Assembly (NCBI GenBank): GCA_942490945.1 | Contig: CALNYZ010000018.1 | Location: forward strand, 1,922,001 to 1,986,000 | Origin: CALNYZ01 sp942490945 | Lineage (GTDB): Bacteria > Pseudomonadota > Gammaproteobacteria > UBA6429 > Thiohalophilaceae | Length of the DNA stretch: 64,000 nucleotides | Direction of reading: 5' to 3' | Shown: positions 1-9,618 of the stretch, in pieces | Numbering within the stretch: the stretch's first letter is position 1 | Layout of the letters: every line of letters begins with the position of its first letter | The notes under the pieces: generated by a model | Seen by the model: only the letters and a program-made list of their open reading frames with translations | Told to the model about the DNA's origin: nothing | Databases searched by the model: none | Translations under genes and position numbers: made by a program

Positions 1-127
1 CGAGTTGTTTTTTTATTTGCATTTCAAGATCGTTGATCTCTTCATCCAGACTGTCAATCTGAATTGATAATTGTTTCCGTTGTTCACGCATATCATGTGA
101 TTTAGTTATCAATTGCTGCAATTCCAT
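1..127 (-). CDS. 5' part of a coiled-coil protein, cut by window edge
   Basis: An ATG at 125-127 (minus strand) opens a frame that stays open to base 1. The 42 visible residues begin MELQQLITKSHDMREQR and are rich in Q, E, K, I and L with heptad-like spacing, which suggests a coiled coil. The rest lies outside the window, so no function can be given. It is read in the same direction as the downstream TSUP gene's neighbours but is separate from it. Confidence 0.5.
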   Translation of the reverse strand, partial: MELQQLITKSHDMREQRKQLSIQIDSLDEEINDLEMQIKKQL

Positions 128-166
128 AACGCACCTTTAGAATACTGTAATTGGAAGAATCTTATT

Positions 167-904
167 TCAGGATAATAGCATTACCAGACTGATTAACCCA
201 AGCAGCCATAAAGTGAATGCACGAAAAAATGAATCAGAGGTTTGACCAAAATATTTTCCGCCCACTCGAATCGCTAAAATAAAAAAAGGCGCAAGAATGA
301 TAGCACGCATGATAATTTCGAGTGAGATGATATTTTGGTATATATACGTAACAAGTGCTGACACGACGACACTAACCAGAAATATTACAATATTAGCCCG
401 TGAAATAATGGCTGACTGGTTACCAGATAAAAAGAACAACACAACCGGTAATCCACCAAGGCTGGTTGCACCACTAATAACGCCACTTGTTGCCCCTGTC
501 ATTAGTGAAACAAGCGGTTTATGTTCACTACTCTTGAAGCGCCAGCCGGTAGCTAGAATGACTACAGCGAGTAATATTATAAGCGCAACATACAACCGCA
601 TCGACTCGGCGGAACTGTACAACAGCAACAAGGAGCCAAACGGGACAGCCAATGAGGCCGTAATGGCCATCGGCACAACAGTACGCCACTGGCAATGTTT
701 TGAGGCATCGGGGAATAATTGTAACGCTGGTATCAATTCCAGCAAGGCAACCGTTACAACTGCCACCAGCGGGTTATACAAAACACATAATATTGGCACC
801 ATTATCATGCCCGCCCCAAAGCCGGAAAAACCGCGAACGAAACCCGCAACCAAAACAGCCAGGATCGCCCAAATAAGTCCATTTTCAACCAGAATTGTTA
901 ACAT
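167..904 (-). CDS. TSUP (TauE/SafE) family permease
   Basis: A 245-residue, very hydrophobic protein with about seven to eight predicted membrane helices. The N-terminal half carries the family-like GFSGFGAGMIMVP segment (about residues 24-36), and a second G-rich repeat, ISGATSLGGLPVV, occurs near residue 145; this internal duplication is typical of the TSUP/TauE/SafE family. Known members move sulfite, sulfoacetate or other small organosulfur anions across the inner membrane, but the substrate cannot be read from the sequence. ATG start at 904 with only a weak ribosome site. It is monocistronic as far as can be seen. Confidence 0.85.
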   Translation of the reverse strand: MLTILVENGLIWAILAVLVAGFVRGFSGFGAGMIMVPILCVLYNPLVAVVTVALLELIPALQLFPDASKHCQWRTVVPMAITASLAVPFGSLLLLYSSAESMRLYVALIILLAVVILATGWRFKSSEHKPLVSLMTGATSGVISGATSLGGLPVVLFFLSGNQSAIISRANIVIFLVSVVVSALVTYIYQNIISLEIIMRAIILAPFFILAIRVGGKYFGQTSDSFFRAFTLWLLGLISLVMLLS

Positions 905-1078
905 CGTATTACCAGTAAATTAGCGCTAAAAAGTTTACTTATTATAACATGTTATAATGTGTTAACAAGTACGTGAACAAAGATTTATTTATGTTAATTA
1001 TCAGTAAGATAGAATTTACATGAGGACCGATACAACTGCGGTGTCCGGTGTATTGCTAGCTATATAAGCATAAGGCGC

Positions 1079-1372
1079 TTAATGTGATGTGATATCCGCT
1101 TTGACGAGTAATTGAGCCCGCTCGTACTGTGCCTGTGTCATGGAATCAATGATGAGTTGACGTAATAACTCAGCGTCAGCATCACCAAGTACCATGGCGC
1201 GAGTCAGCCAATAATATGCCTTACATTCGTCCTGAGGCGTGCCGCGCCCTTCTGCATAAATCAGCCCCAGACCATAACAGGCATCGACATCACCGTCAGA
1301 TGCCAATTTCAAATACTGTGTAACGATCTCAGGATCGTTTCGTAGCAGAATCAAATCAGATAATTTCGCCAT
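1079..1372 (-). CDS. Small Sel1-repeat protein
   Basis: A 97-residue soluble protein. Residues about 23-60 (ASDGDVDACYGLGLIYAEG, then KAYYWLTRAM) match one Sel1/TPR-like repeat: a helix pair with the A-x-G-L-x-Y-x-x-G pattern. Such proteins are usually interaction scaffolds. No signal peptide. It sits 30 bases upstream (in map order) of msrA on the same strand and could be read from the same message, but nothing links the functions. Confidence 0.7.
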   Translation of the reverse strand: MAKLSDLILLRNDPEIVTQYLKLASDGDVDACYGLGLIYAEGRGTPQDECKAYYWLTRAMVLGDADAELLRQLIIDSMTQAQYERAQLLVKADITSH

Positions 1373-1402
1373 GTAAACAACCTGTCGAATAGCACCATAT
1401 AA

Positions 1403-1993
1403 TCAGTGTACCGCTTTATCTCCCCAGATTTCCTTTAATCGGGCATCACGGCCACAATTGTAGCGATAGAATTTGTAACGAATCGGATTATTCTTGTAGT
1501 AATCCTGGTGATAACTTTCATTTCCCGCTATCGGATAAAATGTAGATGTATTCAATACCGGAGTAACAACTTTTTTATTCGGAAATTGCTTGATAACCTT
1601 GTTTCGTGAAGCTTCTGCCAGTTTTCGTTCTGACTCATTCGCGACAAATATCGCGCTTAAATAACTATGCCCTTTATCACAAAACTGGCCGCGCGAATCA
1701 AATGGATCAATATTTACCCAGTAATATTCCAGTAATTTTTCATAGCTTACGATTTTTGGATTATATGTCACTTCAACAGCTTCATAATGCCCATCATGAT
1801 TTCCATTATAAGTCGGGTTTTTGATTGAACCACCAGTAAATCCGGATACTACGTCCGTCACACCATTGAGTTTTTCAAAATCCGATTCCATACACCAGAA
1901 ACAACCACCTGCAAATATTGCCTTGTCGGCGTAGGCAAGTGACAGGTTAAATATAAGACCGATAATGAATATACCTTGTAATACAGCTTTCAT
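1403..1993 (-). CDS. msrA: Peptide methionine sulfoxide reductase MsrA, exported form
   Basis: Reduces the S-epimer of methionine sulfoxide in proteins. The signature GGCFWCME is at residues 29-36 with catalytic Cys31. An N-terminal hydrophobic segment ending SLAYA (about residue 22) looks like a signal peptide, so this copy probably acts in the periplasm or is membrane anchored. C-terminal residues include the YHQDYY core and a further Cys (YNCGRD) that could resolve the disulfide. At 196 residues it has normal MsrA length. ATG start at 1993 has a good GGGAG ribosome site. Confidence 0.93.
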   Translation of the reverse strand: MKAVLQGIFIIGLIFNLSLAYADKAIFAGGCFWCMESDFEKLNGVTDVVSGFTGGSIKNPTYNGNHDGHYEAVEVTYNPKIVSYEKLLEYYWVNIDPFDSRGQFCDKGHSYLSAIFVANESERKLAEASRNKVIKQFPNKKVVTPVLNTSTFYPIAGNESYHQDYYKNNPIRYKFYRYNCGRDARLKEIWGDKAVH

Positions 1994-2149
1994 TGTATCT
2001 CCCTGTATTATGTTCGAATGTCAATGCACAGTCAGACATAAAAAAAAGTGACAAGTTCGGTTTTAATTACCAGCCAATCACAATTAGTCAGCATTCTATT
2101 CGGGGAGGGGTAAATATCACAAAACTATCACGAACGCGATTTATAGAAG

Positions 2150-3991
2150 TTATATTATTTTCCAGACAGAATCAAACTCGTCTTTTGAAGAATCGTTGGA
2201 TTTTTTATCCTTGTGCGGCGCATCGGCATCATCCATTCGCTTGAATAAATATTGACATATTGAATAATTATCAGCCAGAAGTTTGAGCAGTTGAATGGTG
2301 ACACACTTGCCATCAGAATATTCTATCGCAAGCATATCACCTTCTTTATATTGTCGGGACACTGTCAGAATAGACTCCGGGCGTTTTAGTGATTCGATGC
2401 CGGGCAGTATTAAACCTCTGTTGATAATAATATTTTTTACCGGACTGGCAAGATAGCGTGCGCTGACCGGTTCTGCTGTAGCCGCAATGTATTTACCACC
2501 TACTTCTATCTGGTTTTTTCCGTAAATTTTTGTCCAGAGTACAATGCCTATATTTCGCATTGTCGTATTTTGTGAGCCTTGCAAACTGATGATTTCGCCT
2601 ACCTGAAGATTATTGGTATCCTTATCAACATTCATCAGGCAAAAACCTTCAGCACTCTCATTCAATAAGGTCCAGTCTTCAACTGCTGCATTTTCGATTT
2701 CGGCGATTGTATCGTTCTTGCTGGATTTATCAGATTCTTTTTTGTCATGTTGTGACCAGGCATAAATCTTGTCCCATATATCAAACTGCCCGGGATTTAC
2801 GCCGGTAATTTCAATTGACTCATAATTGGCACGGAACTTACCCGTAGAGGCAACACCAGTATTTTGTGCAGGTTGCTTTTTATACGCATCATATAATAAT
2901 TGTAAATGCGTATCACCCAGCCCTATTGTCAACACTATTTTCTTGAATATGTTCTGCCGGGGGAAACGGCGTCTTTTTTTGTGGCGCCATGACGATAATA
3001 GCTTGAGAAACAGCTTGGTATTAATGACTTCAGCATGCAATTCATTTTTAGTCCCGATATTTTCTTCTTCAGTTTTTATTTTTGCAAGCCGCGCCAGAAG
3101 CTTATCCGTGCGAATGACACGATAGTTTTCTACATCATCATTGTCGGGTAATTTCTGGATAAACTTTGGCGGTTCATCCTGATTTATAATAATAACAGGT
3201 GTATCATAAGTCGACAGTTCGATCTCACAATCTACCAGCCCTTCCAGGGTACATTCCGATCCATATTCTTCAATTATTTGAATTACATCTTTAATCTCGT
3301 TAATACGCAAATGATATGGTTCTGCAAGATAGAGCAACAGTGCACGAATGTATTCTTGCTTGATACTACTTCTGTTTTTTGACCCTGAAGTCTGACTCGC
3401 TACCTTGTCATTTTCTATTTCAAGTATTTCCGCATAGTGATATAACTCATTCAGTTTTTCCCAATAACTGTAAATATATGCGGAATGTATTTGATAGACA
3501 ATCATCAGGGATTGTTCGATAAGTCGCATCGCTCGATACACTGTAGTGGCCATCATTTTCTTGTCAACAAACAAACTATTATGTTTTTGCAGTTCGTGGA
3601 AGACCATAATATAGCCATTTGCCATATGCTCGAGAATTGACTGACAAGCAAGTGTTACCATCATGGTCTTATCGGCGAACAAGTTCATTGATGAACTGAT
3701 GTGCTCTTCCATATTCGTCGTCACGAAATCCACATTACTGCGTAATGCTTCCAGTACGTGAAACCGATCACTGGCCTTAAGCGTCTGGGAATTAATGTCC
3801 TTTAATGCGTTGTAGATATGCTCAGCCGTTCTGCCTACACTGCCACGTGGCAATTCTTCTAGCCATTTGGCTACTCGCTGAGGATGACAATCAAATGTGT
3901 GCTGGGGAGATTTGTTCACGATACTATTCCATATATACGTTGTATCTGCCTGCCAAATATACCTGTTTGGAATCGGTCTAACATTAACCAC
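2150..3991 (-). CDS. Conserved 613-residue protein of unknown function
   Basis: Not assigned to a family. The first 280 residues are helical and rich in aromatic and Met residues (for example VFHELQKHNS, YSYWEKLNELYHYAE), with no clear membrane segment. The last 150 residues are beta-rich: FCLMNVDKDTNNLQVGEIIS followed by IGIVLWTKIYG and EVGGKYIA. This has the feel of a PilZ- or OB-like small barrel, but the c-di-GMP motif RxxxR/DxSxxG is not evident. Start is a GTG at 3989-3991. A cytosolic regulator or sensor is possible but unsupported. Confidence 0.7.
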   Translation of the reverse strand: MVNVRPIPNRYIWQADTTYIWNSIVNKSPQHTFDCHPQRVAKWLEELPRGSVGRTAEHIYNALKDINSQTLKASDRFHVLEALRSNVDFVTTNMEEHISSSMNLFADKTMMVTLACQSILEHMANGYIMVFHELQKHNSLFVDKKMMATTVYRAMRLIEQSLMIVYQIHSAYIYSYWEKLNELYHYAEILEIENDKVASQTSGSKNRSSIKQEYIRALLLYLAEPYHLRINEIKDVIQIIEEYGSECTLEGLVDCEIELSTYDTPVIIINQDEPPKFIQKLPDNDDVENYRVIRTDKLLARLAKIKTEEENIGTKNELHAEVINTKLFLKLLSSWRHKKRRRFPRQNIFKKIVLTIGLGDTHLQLLYDAYKKQPAQNTGVASTGKFRANYESIEITGVNPGQFDIWDKIYAWSQHDKKESDKSSKNDTIAEIENAAVEDWTLLNESAEGFCLMNVDKDTNNLQVGEIISLQGSQNTTMRNIGIVLWTKIYGKNQIEVGGKYIAATAEPVSARYLASPVKNIIINRGLILPGIESLKRPESILTVSRQYKEGDMLAIEYSDGKCVTIQLLKLLADNYSICQYLFKRMDDADAPHKDKKSNDSSKDEFDSVWKII

Positions 3992-4125
3992 CGATATACT
4001 TTATATATCGACTTGATACTGGACTGACTTTAACATGCCGTATTACTCTAAATAGTAGTCGTTTTACACGGATTTAGCGGTATACTGCCCCACATATATG
4101 TATTTTTGCAGGGAATGAACACAAA

Positions 4126-4440
4126 ATGAAGCTCTTGATCCGTAACCTTGCCAGATCGACCACCGAGGCCGAGCTGCAAACATTGTTCTCGGCCTATGGT
4201 CTTGTACAGTCGTGTACACTTGTCATGGATAGCGAAACGGGCACATCAAAAGGTTTTGGATTTGTAGAGATGCCCAAACCGGGTGATGCCAAGGCCGCGA
4301 TGAAGCATCTCAATGGCAAGGATATAGCCGGCAGTAAAATTCGTGTTAAAAAAGCGGAGCCAAAGCCGGAGTCAGACAATATTGCACTCTCATCCAGCAG
4401 TCACAACAAGTCTACGCGACAATCCAGTCAAGACGAGTAA
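4126..4440 (+). CDS. RRM-type RNA-binding protein
   Basis: A 104-residue protein with one RNA recognition motif. RNP2 (LLIRNL) is at residues 3-8 and RNP1 (KGFGFVEM) at 42-49, both with the aromatic and basic residues that stack on RNA bases. The tail after residue 80 is Ser/Asn/Lys rich and probably disordered. Bacterial single-RRM proteins of this kind are often cold-inducible and bind mRNA or small RNA. An AGGGA ribosome site lies upstream. It is divergent from the 613-residue gene and convergent with the ABC exporter genes. Confidence 0.92.
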   Translation: MKLLIRNLARSTTEAELQTLFSAYGLVQSCTLVMDSETGTSKGFGFVEMPKPGDAKAAMKHLNGKDIAGSKIRVKKAEPKPESDNIALSSSSHNKSTRQSSQDE

Positions 4441-4473
4441 AATAACATCTGCAACAGGCAAGATTACAGAATA

Positions 4474-5235
4474 TTATTGCTTCAATCTGTAACCGGTTTT
4501 AAACATCCACCACACCACCAGCAAGCAGAGCGCCAGAAATAACAGAATCATGGCAAGGCTCAAGCCTACCCTGACATCGGCTACTTCAAAAAAACTCCAG
4601 CGAAAACCGCTGATCAAATACACAACCGGATTAAACAAACTGATGGTCTGCCAGGCAGGTGGCAGCATACTGACTGAATAAAAACTGCCGCCCAGAAAAA
4701 CCAGTGGTGTAACAACCAATAGTGGAATGAGTTGCAGTTTTTCAAAATTCGTTGCCCACAGACCAATAATAAATCCGAACAGGCTGAACGAGATACAAGT
4801 GAGCACCAGGAATGTGATCATCCAGACAGGATGTGCAATGTGTAATGGAACAAACAACCCTGCCGTAGCAAGAATAATCAGACCAATAATAAATGACTTG
4901 GTTGCTGCCGCTCCCACATATCCAATCATTATTTCGACAAAGGAAATAGGCGCAGACAAGAGTTCATAAATTGTGCCGGTAAATTTAGGAAAGAAAATTC
5001 CGAAAGAAGCGTTGGCGATACTTTGTGTTAATAATGCCAGCATCATCAAACCCGGCACGATAAATGTACCATACGATACGCCGTCAATTGTTTCGATACG
5101 TGAACCGATTGCTGTGCCGAATACGACAAAATAAAGCGACGTGGAAATAACCGGGGAAGCAAAACTTTGTGCGATTGTTTCGAAGGCACGTAACATTTCG
5201 TATTTATAAATGACTCTAATTGCATATAAATTCAT
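4474..5235 (-). CDS. ABC-2 type transporter permease
   Basis: A 253-residue integral membrane protein with about six helices, of the ABC2_membrane type (YadH/NodJ-like). The conserved stretch ISFVEIMIGYVGAAATKSF lies in the central cytoplasmic region before helix three. It pairs with the ATPase encoded immediately upstream; their reading frames overlap by four bases (ATGA at 5232-5235), so translation is probably coupled. Together they form an exporter of unknown substrate. The last bases converge on the RRM gene. Confidence 0.9.
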   Translation of the reverse strand: MNLYAIRVIYKYEMLRAFETIAQSFASPVISTSLYFVVFGTAIGSRIETIDGVSYGTFIVPGLMMLALLTQSIANASFGIFFPKFTGTIYELLSAPISFVEIMIGYVGAAATKSFIIGLIILATAGLFVPLHIAHPVWMITFLVLTCISFSLFGFIIGLWATNFEKLQLIPLLVVTPLVFLGGSFYSVSMLPPAWQTISLFNPVVYLISGFRWSFFEVADVRVGLSLAMILLFLALCLLVVWWMFKTGYRLKQ

Positions 5236-6173
5236 GGGCGCGCCTTCAGAGGAGTTTTTTTGACCAGACTGACAAATATTTCTTCGAGCGATGTCTTGGT
5301 TGTCTGGATATCTTTTATGACCAGGCCTGCATCTGTCACAGACTGCAGCAAAGAAGTAATACCGGTATCCGACTTGTGCGGATCATAGGTATACGTTAAA
5401 AGACATCCATCAGTTGATAAATCCAGCTTTAAGGAAGCAAGCTCTGCAGGCAAGTTTTTCAGTGCCGTCTCCAGCTCAATAATAAGCTGACGTTTGCCCA
5501 GTTTGTGCATAAGTGAATTTTTGTCGTCGACCAGGAGTAATTCGCCATTACTAATAATACCGACGCGGTCCGCTATCGCTTCGGCCTCTTCAATATAATG
5601 GGTCGTCAAAATGATCGTGACGCCGGAGGCACGCAAGCGTTCTACCAGCGCCCACATATCCTTGCGTAATTCAACATCGACACCGGCGGTGGGTTCATCA
5701 AGAAACAGGATGACCGGTTCATGTGACAGCGCCTTGCCGATTAACACACGCCTTTTCATACCACCTGATAACGTCATCAGCATGTTGTTTTTCTTGTCCC
5801 ACAGTGACAAATCTTTTAGCAGTTGTTCAAGATAGGCCTGATCAGGTTTTTTGCCAAACAGGCCACGGCTCAGACGTAAGGTGTTTATAACCTTGTCAAA
5901 TGCACCAAGCGTCAGTTCCTGTGGTACCAGGCCTATCATGCTGCGAGTAATTCGATAATCCTTCACATTATCATAACCACCCACGGTCACTTTCCCGCTG
6001 CTGGCGTTAACAATGCCGCAGATAATTGAAATGAGCGTGGTTTTTCCTGCACCATTTGGCCCCAACAAAGCCAGTATTTCACCTTGCTGAATATCCAGGT
6101 TGACGTTTTTCAATGCATGAAAACCACTTGCATACGTCTTTGACAAGTCAGTTATGGAAACAATTGGTTGCAT
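5232..6173 (-). CDS. ABC transporter ATP-binding protein
   Basis: A 313-residue ATPase of the ABC-2 (CcmA/YadG-like) class. Walker A GPNGAGKT is at 38-45, the signature LSGGM at 135-139, Walker B VILFLDEP at 154-161, and the H-loop in TTHYIEEAE follows. The C-terminal 90 residues are the extension common in YadG-type exporters. It is the first gene of a two-gene operon with the permease. Function: ATP-driven export or antibiotic/lipid efflux; the substrate is unknown. Confidence 0.92.
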   Translation of the reverse strand: MQPIVSITDLSKTYASGFHALKNVNLDIQQGEILALLGPNGAGKTTLISIICGIVNASSGKVTVGGYDNVKDYRITRSMIGLVPQELTLGAFDKVINTLRLSRGLFGKKPDQAYLEQLLKDLSLWDKKNNMLMTLSGGMKRRVLIGKALSHEPVILFLDEPTAGVDVELRKDMWALVERLRASGVTIILTTHYIEEAEAIADRVGIISNGELLLVDDKNSLMHKLGKRQLIIELETALKNLPAELASLKLDLSTDGCLLTYTYDPHKSDTGITSLLQSVTDAGLVIKDIQTTKTSLEEIFVSLVKKTPLKARP

Positions 6174-6240
6174 GATTACTCGCTGGTTTATGCTGTATCG
6201 TTATATACCAGAATGATAACAAATTTTAAAACTGGATATT

Positions 6241-8463
6241 CTAGATGCTCTCTATCACGGAATTAAATGTATTACTCGGGCGCATGACTGTGGACACTTT
6301 GCTTGCATCGGGTTGATAGTATCCGCCCAGGTCAACTGTCTTACCCTGTACTGAATTAAGTTCATTTACAATCGTTGTTTCCTGCTGAGCGAGTTGCCCG
6401 GCAATCGGTGTAAAACGTGCTTTTAATTCTGCATCATCATTCTGTTCGGCAAGCGCCTGCGCCCAGTACATGGCCAGATAAAAATGACTACCCCGTGTAT
6501 CCAGTTCACCGGCATTACGCAATGGCGATTTGTTATTATTTAAAAACAAGCTGTTGGCTTTATCCAGTGCAGCCGCAAGAACTGTTATCTTCAGGCTGTC
6601 AGTTTTAATCGCCATATCTTCGAGCGAAACACCGATTGCCAGAAACTCACCCAGCGAATCCCAGCGTAAATGATTTTCTGACAGTAATTGTTCAACATGC
6701 TTTGGCGCAGAACCGCCTGCACCCGTTTCAAATAACCCGCCACCGGCCAACAGCGGAACGATCGATAACATTTTTGCGCTGGTGCCGAGTTCCAGGATGG
6801 GAAACAGATCCGTCAGATAATCACGCAACACATTCCCTGTTACGGAAATGGTATCTTCACCCGCCTTTACGCGTTTTAATGTATAAAGTGTCGCATCAAA
6901 AGGTGTCATGATCTGAATATCCAAACCTTTTGTGTCATGGTCTTTCAGATAGCGTGTTACTTTTTCAATCAGCTGTGCATCGTGCGCACGATCTTTATCC
7001 AGCCAAAATATAGCTGGTTGCCCGGTCAAGCGGGCACGCGTTACAGCCAGTTTAACCCAGTCCTGAATCGGAATATCTTTGGTCTGACACATGCGCCAGA
7101 TATCGCCTTTTTTAACGCTATGTTCCAGCAATACATTGCCTGCACTGTCTGTTACACGCACCGTTCCGTCGGTTGGTATTTCGAATGTCTTGTCATGAGA
7201 ACCATATTCCTCGGCTTTTTGCGCCATCAGACCGACATTACTTACTGTACCCATGGTGGTCGGATCGAAAGCGCCATGCTGCTTGCAAAAATCAATGGTT
7301 GCCTGATAGATGCCGGCATAATTGCGATCCGGGATCAGGGCCTTGGTATCGTGTAACTTGCCATCCTTGCCCCACATCTGACCCGAAGATCGAATCGCCG
7401 CCGGCATGGACGCATCGATAATAACATCGCTCGGGACATGTAAGTTCGTAATGCCTTTATCAGAATTGACCATCGCCAGGTCAGGTCGGTTTGCATAAGC
7501 TTTGGCAATATCGGCTTCGATAACTTTACGTTCTGCTTCGGGCAGACTCGCAATTTTTGCAATGACATCGCCAAAGCCATTCCGAGGTTGTACACCCAAC
7601 TTTTCGAATGTCAGCGCATGTTTAGTAAATACTTCGTCAAAAAAGACGGTAACGGCATGGCCAAAAATAATCGGATCTGACACTTTCATCATGGTAGCTT
7701 TCATGTGCAAGGACAACAGCACGCCTTGCTGTTTGGTATCGTCCATTTCGGCAGCAAAGTAATCACGCAAAGCGCGCACCTGCATCAGCGAAGCATCAAT
7801 TACCTCACCAGCCAATACCGCCGTTTTTTCTTTGAGTACAATATGTTTATCATCTTCAGTGTGTAATTCGATTTTCACGGTATCCGCTTTTTCAATGACA
7901 GCCGACCGTTCACTGGCATAAAAGTCACCTTCAGGCATGGAAGCGACGTGCGTTTTTGAAGTTGCCGACCAGGAGCCCATTGAATGAGGATGTTTACGCG
8001 CATATTCCTTCACCGGACCGGCCACTCGACGATCAGAATTACCTTCACGCAATACCGGATTCACCGCGCTGCCCAGTACCTTGGCGTAACGGGCTTTAAT
8101 CAGTTTCTGTTCTTCGGTAATTGGATCGACTGGATAATCAGGAATCGCGTAGCCGAGCGCCTGGAGTTCTTTGATAGCAGCGGTTAACTGTGGCACGGAG
8201 GCGCTGATATTCGGTAACTTGATGATATTGGCTTCTGGTGTTTTGGCCAACTCGCCCAGTTCCGTCAGATTATCCGGCTGTTTTTGCGCTTCGGTAAGAT
8301 GATCAGGAAAATTTGCAAGAATTCGCGCGGCGAGGGAGATATCCCGGGTTTCCACCTTGATATTGGCTGCTTTTGTGAACGCCTGCATTATCGGCAACAG
8401 GGAATGCGTCGCCAAGGCCGGGGCTTCATCGGTCAAGGTATAGAAAATGGTGGACTTGGGCAT
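6241..8463 (-). CDS. icd: Isocitrate dehydrogenase, NADP-dependent, monomeric type
   Basis: Oxidatively decarboxylates isocitrate to 2-oxoglutarate in the TCA cycle, making NADPH. The sequence is the roughly 740-residue monomeric IDH throughout, from MPKSTIFYTLTDEAPA to the C-terminal MRPSNTFN; landmarks include HPHSMGSW, MSNSDKG-like MVNSDKGI and GTVSNVGLMAQKAEEYGSH. I place the start at the ATG at 8461-8463; the frame is open upstream to 8568, but those 35 residues do not resemble the family N-terminus. Its ribosome site is weak. Single-gene unit. Confidence 0.95.
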   Translation of the reverse strand: MPKSTIFYTLTDEAPALATHSLLPIMQAFTKAANIKVETRDISLAARILANFPDHLTEAQKQPDNLTELGELAKTPEANIIKLPNISASVPQLTAAIKELQALGYAIPDYPVDPITEEQKLIKARYAKVLGSAVNPVLREGNSDRRVAGPVKEYARKHPHSMGSWSATSKTHVASMPEGDFYASERSAVIEKADTVKIELHTEDDKHIVLKEKTAVLAGEVIDASLMQVRALRDYFAAEMDDTKQQGVLLSLHMKATMMKVSDPIIFGHAVTVFFDEVFTKHALTFEKLGVQPRNGFGDVIAKIASLPEAERKVIEADIAKAYANRPDLAMVNSDKGITNLHVPSDVIIDASMPAAIRSSGQMWGKDGKLHDTKALIPDRNYAGIYQATIDFCKQHGAFDPTTMGTVSNVGLMAQKAEEYGSHDKTFEIPTDGTVRVTDSAGNVLLEHSVKKGDIWRMCQTKDIPIQDWVKLAVTRARLTGQPAIFWLDKDRAHDAQLIEKVTRYLKDHDTKGLDIQIMTPFDATLYTLKRVKAGEDTISVTGNVLRDYLTDLFPILELGTSAKMLSIVPLLAGGGLFETGAGGSAPKHVEQLLSENHLRWDSLGEFLAIGVSLEDMAIKTDSLKITVLAAALDKANSLFLNNNKSPLRNAGELDTRGSHFYLAMYWAQALAEQNDDAELKARFTPIAGQLAQQETTIVNELNSVQGKTVDLGGYYQPDASKVSTVMRPSNTFNSVIESI

Positions 8464-8658
8464 ATACTGGCTCGCTATACATTCTGGTTGAGTGGCTAAT
8501 GTACGTAAACGACCATTATATTTCAAAATAAGCGCAGAGTGTGGACATATTCCTGCCATGTTGTGCACAGCAGCAGATAATATTCTGCTAATGAGGTATC
8601 AGGGCAGATTTACGTCAGCATTGAGACCGTAAAATGCAGAGTAATTGTAACATGACTG

Positions 8659-9030
8659 CTATTTAGCACCTGTCCCCAAAATGACAGGATTGCAGTTTTT
8701 AATAGTCACCTTACCTTGCAGTAAATTCCCCTTGGAATATTCATTAAAATGGCAGGTATTGGTGGTCGGATCATAGTTTTCTATCCATAAATTATCGTCT
8801 TTCCAGGTCGATGCAACATGGTATTGTCCTTCAGGTACTGTAATCGACATCACACCACCGTAACGCTTGACGAATACTTGCTGGAAATGGAAAAAATACG
8901 CTCCCCAACCAATGAGAAGAATAATGGCTGAACCAATCATTCCGACTTTCCACTTGTCAGCACGACCAAGTAAATAAATAAATCCAATGGCAACGGCAAA
9001 CACCGCTGCCCAGTAAAAATATGTAATCAT
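8659..9030 (-). CDS. Small membrane-anchored protein, unknown function
   Basis: A 123-residue protein with two N-terminal hydrophobic helices (about 4-22 and 30-49), followed by a soluble, probably periplasmic, domain of about 70 residues with two cysteines (NTCHFNEY and IKNCNP) that could form a disulfide. Start ATG at 9030 follows a good AAGGGTGA ribosome site. I do not recognise the family. It lies 47 bases downstream of arfB on the same strand. Confidence 0.65.
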   Translation of the reverse strand: MITYFYWAAVFAVAIGFIYLLGRADKWKVGMIGSAIILLIGWGAYFFHFQQVFVKRYGGVMSITVPEGQYHVASTWKDDNLWIENYDPTTNTCHFNEYSKGNLLQGKVTIKNCNPVILGTGAK

Positions 9031-9077
9031 GTCGTCACCCTTGTAAGGTTAATATGAATAAATTTGTTAAATATCTG

Positions 9078-9500
9078 CTAGCCATTTTCATCGATCACCT
9101 TGCCCCGCGCTGCTTTTATCTTACCGCGATGCGTCTTGAGATCAACACGTTTATTCCTGGCGGCCCGGGTGGGTTTGGTCGGAACCCGCTTTTTCTGCGT
9201 TACGGCAACACTACGAATCAATGACTGCAATCTTTTCAGGGCATCATCGCGGTTTTTTTCCTGACTACGGTATTGCTGTGCCTTGATAATGATCACACCG
9301 TCTTTGTTAATACGTTGATCAGACAACAATAACAGACGATGTTTGTAAAACTCTGGCAAGCTCGATGCATGTATATCAAAACGTAAATGAATTGCGGTTG
9401 CAACTTTATTTACATTCTGCCCGCCAGAACCCTGCGCACGAATGGCACTAAGATAAATTTCCTCATCAGGAATGGATACCAGATTGGATATACGCAGCAT
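9078..9500 (-). CDS. arfB: Alternative ribosome-rescue factor ArfB
   Basis: A 140-residue peptidyl-tRNA hydrolase that frees ribosomes stalled without a stop codon. The catalytic GGQ is at residues 26-28 in RAQGSGGQNVNKVATAIHLR, the class I release-factor signature. The C-terminal tail is strongly basic (KPTRAARNKR, THRGKIKAARGK), as needed to enter the empty mRNA channel. Length matches E. coli YaeJ (140). It stands as the leader of a possible pair with the small membrane protein gene. Confidence 0.94.
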   Translation of the reverse strand: MLRISNLVSIPDEEIYLSAIRAQGSGGQNVNKVATAIHLRFDIHASSLPEFYKHRLLLLSDQRINKDGVIIIKAQQYRSQEKNRDDALKRLQSLIRSVAVTQKKRVPTKPTRAARNKRVDLKTHRGKIKAARGKVIDENG

Positions 9501-9618
9501 AATTTAACGGAGCCCGGGATTTATGTCGGTATGCAACATTCTGTAAGTAATGTTACTTTACCTTGCCTTTCCTGCATAGAGACGAACGTCATGCTTCATC
9601 GGCGTTGTTACGAACATG

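Noticed and set aside
297..923. 208-codon plus-strand frame
   Set aside because: It is antisense to the TSUP permease, which has clear family motifs; the plus-strand product has no recognisable features.
6241..8568. Longer isocitrate dehydrogenase from the start at 8568
   Set aside because: The extra 35 residues do not fit the family N-terminus; the ATG at 8463 gives the expected MPKSTIFYT start.
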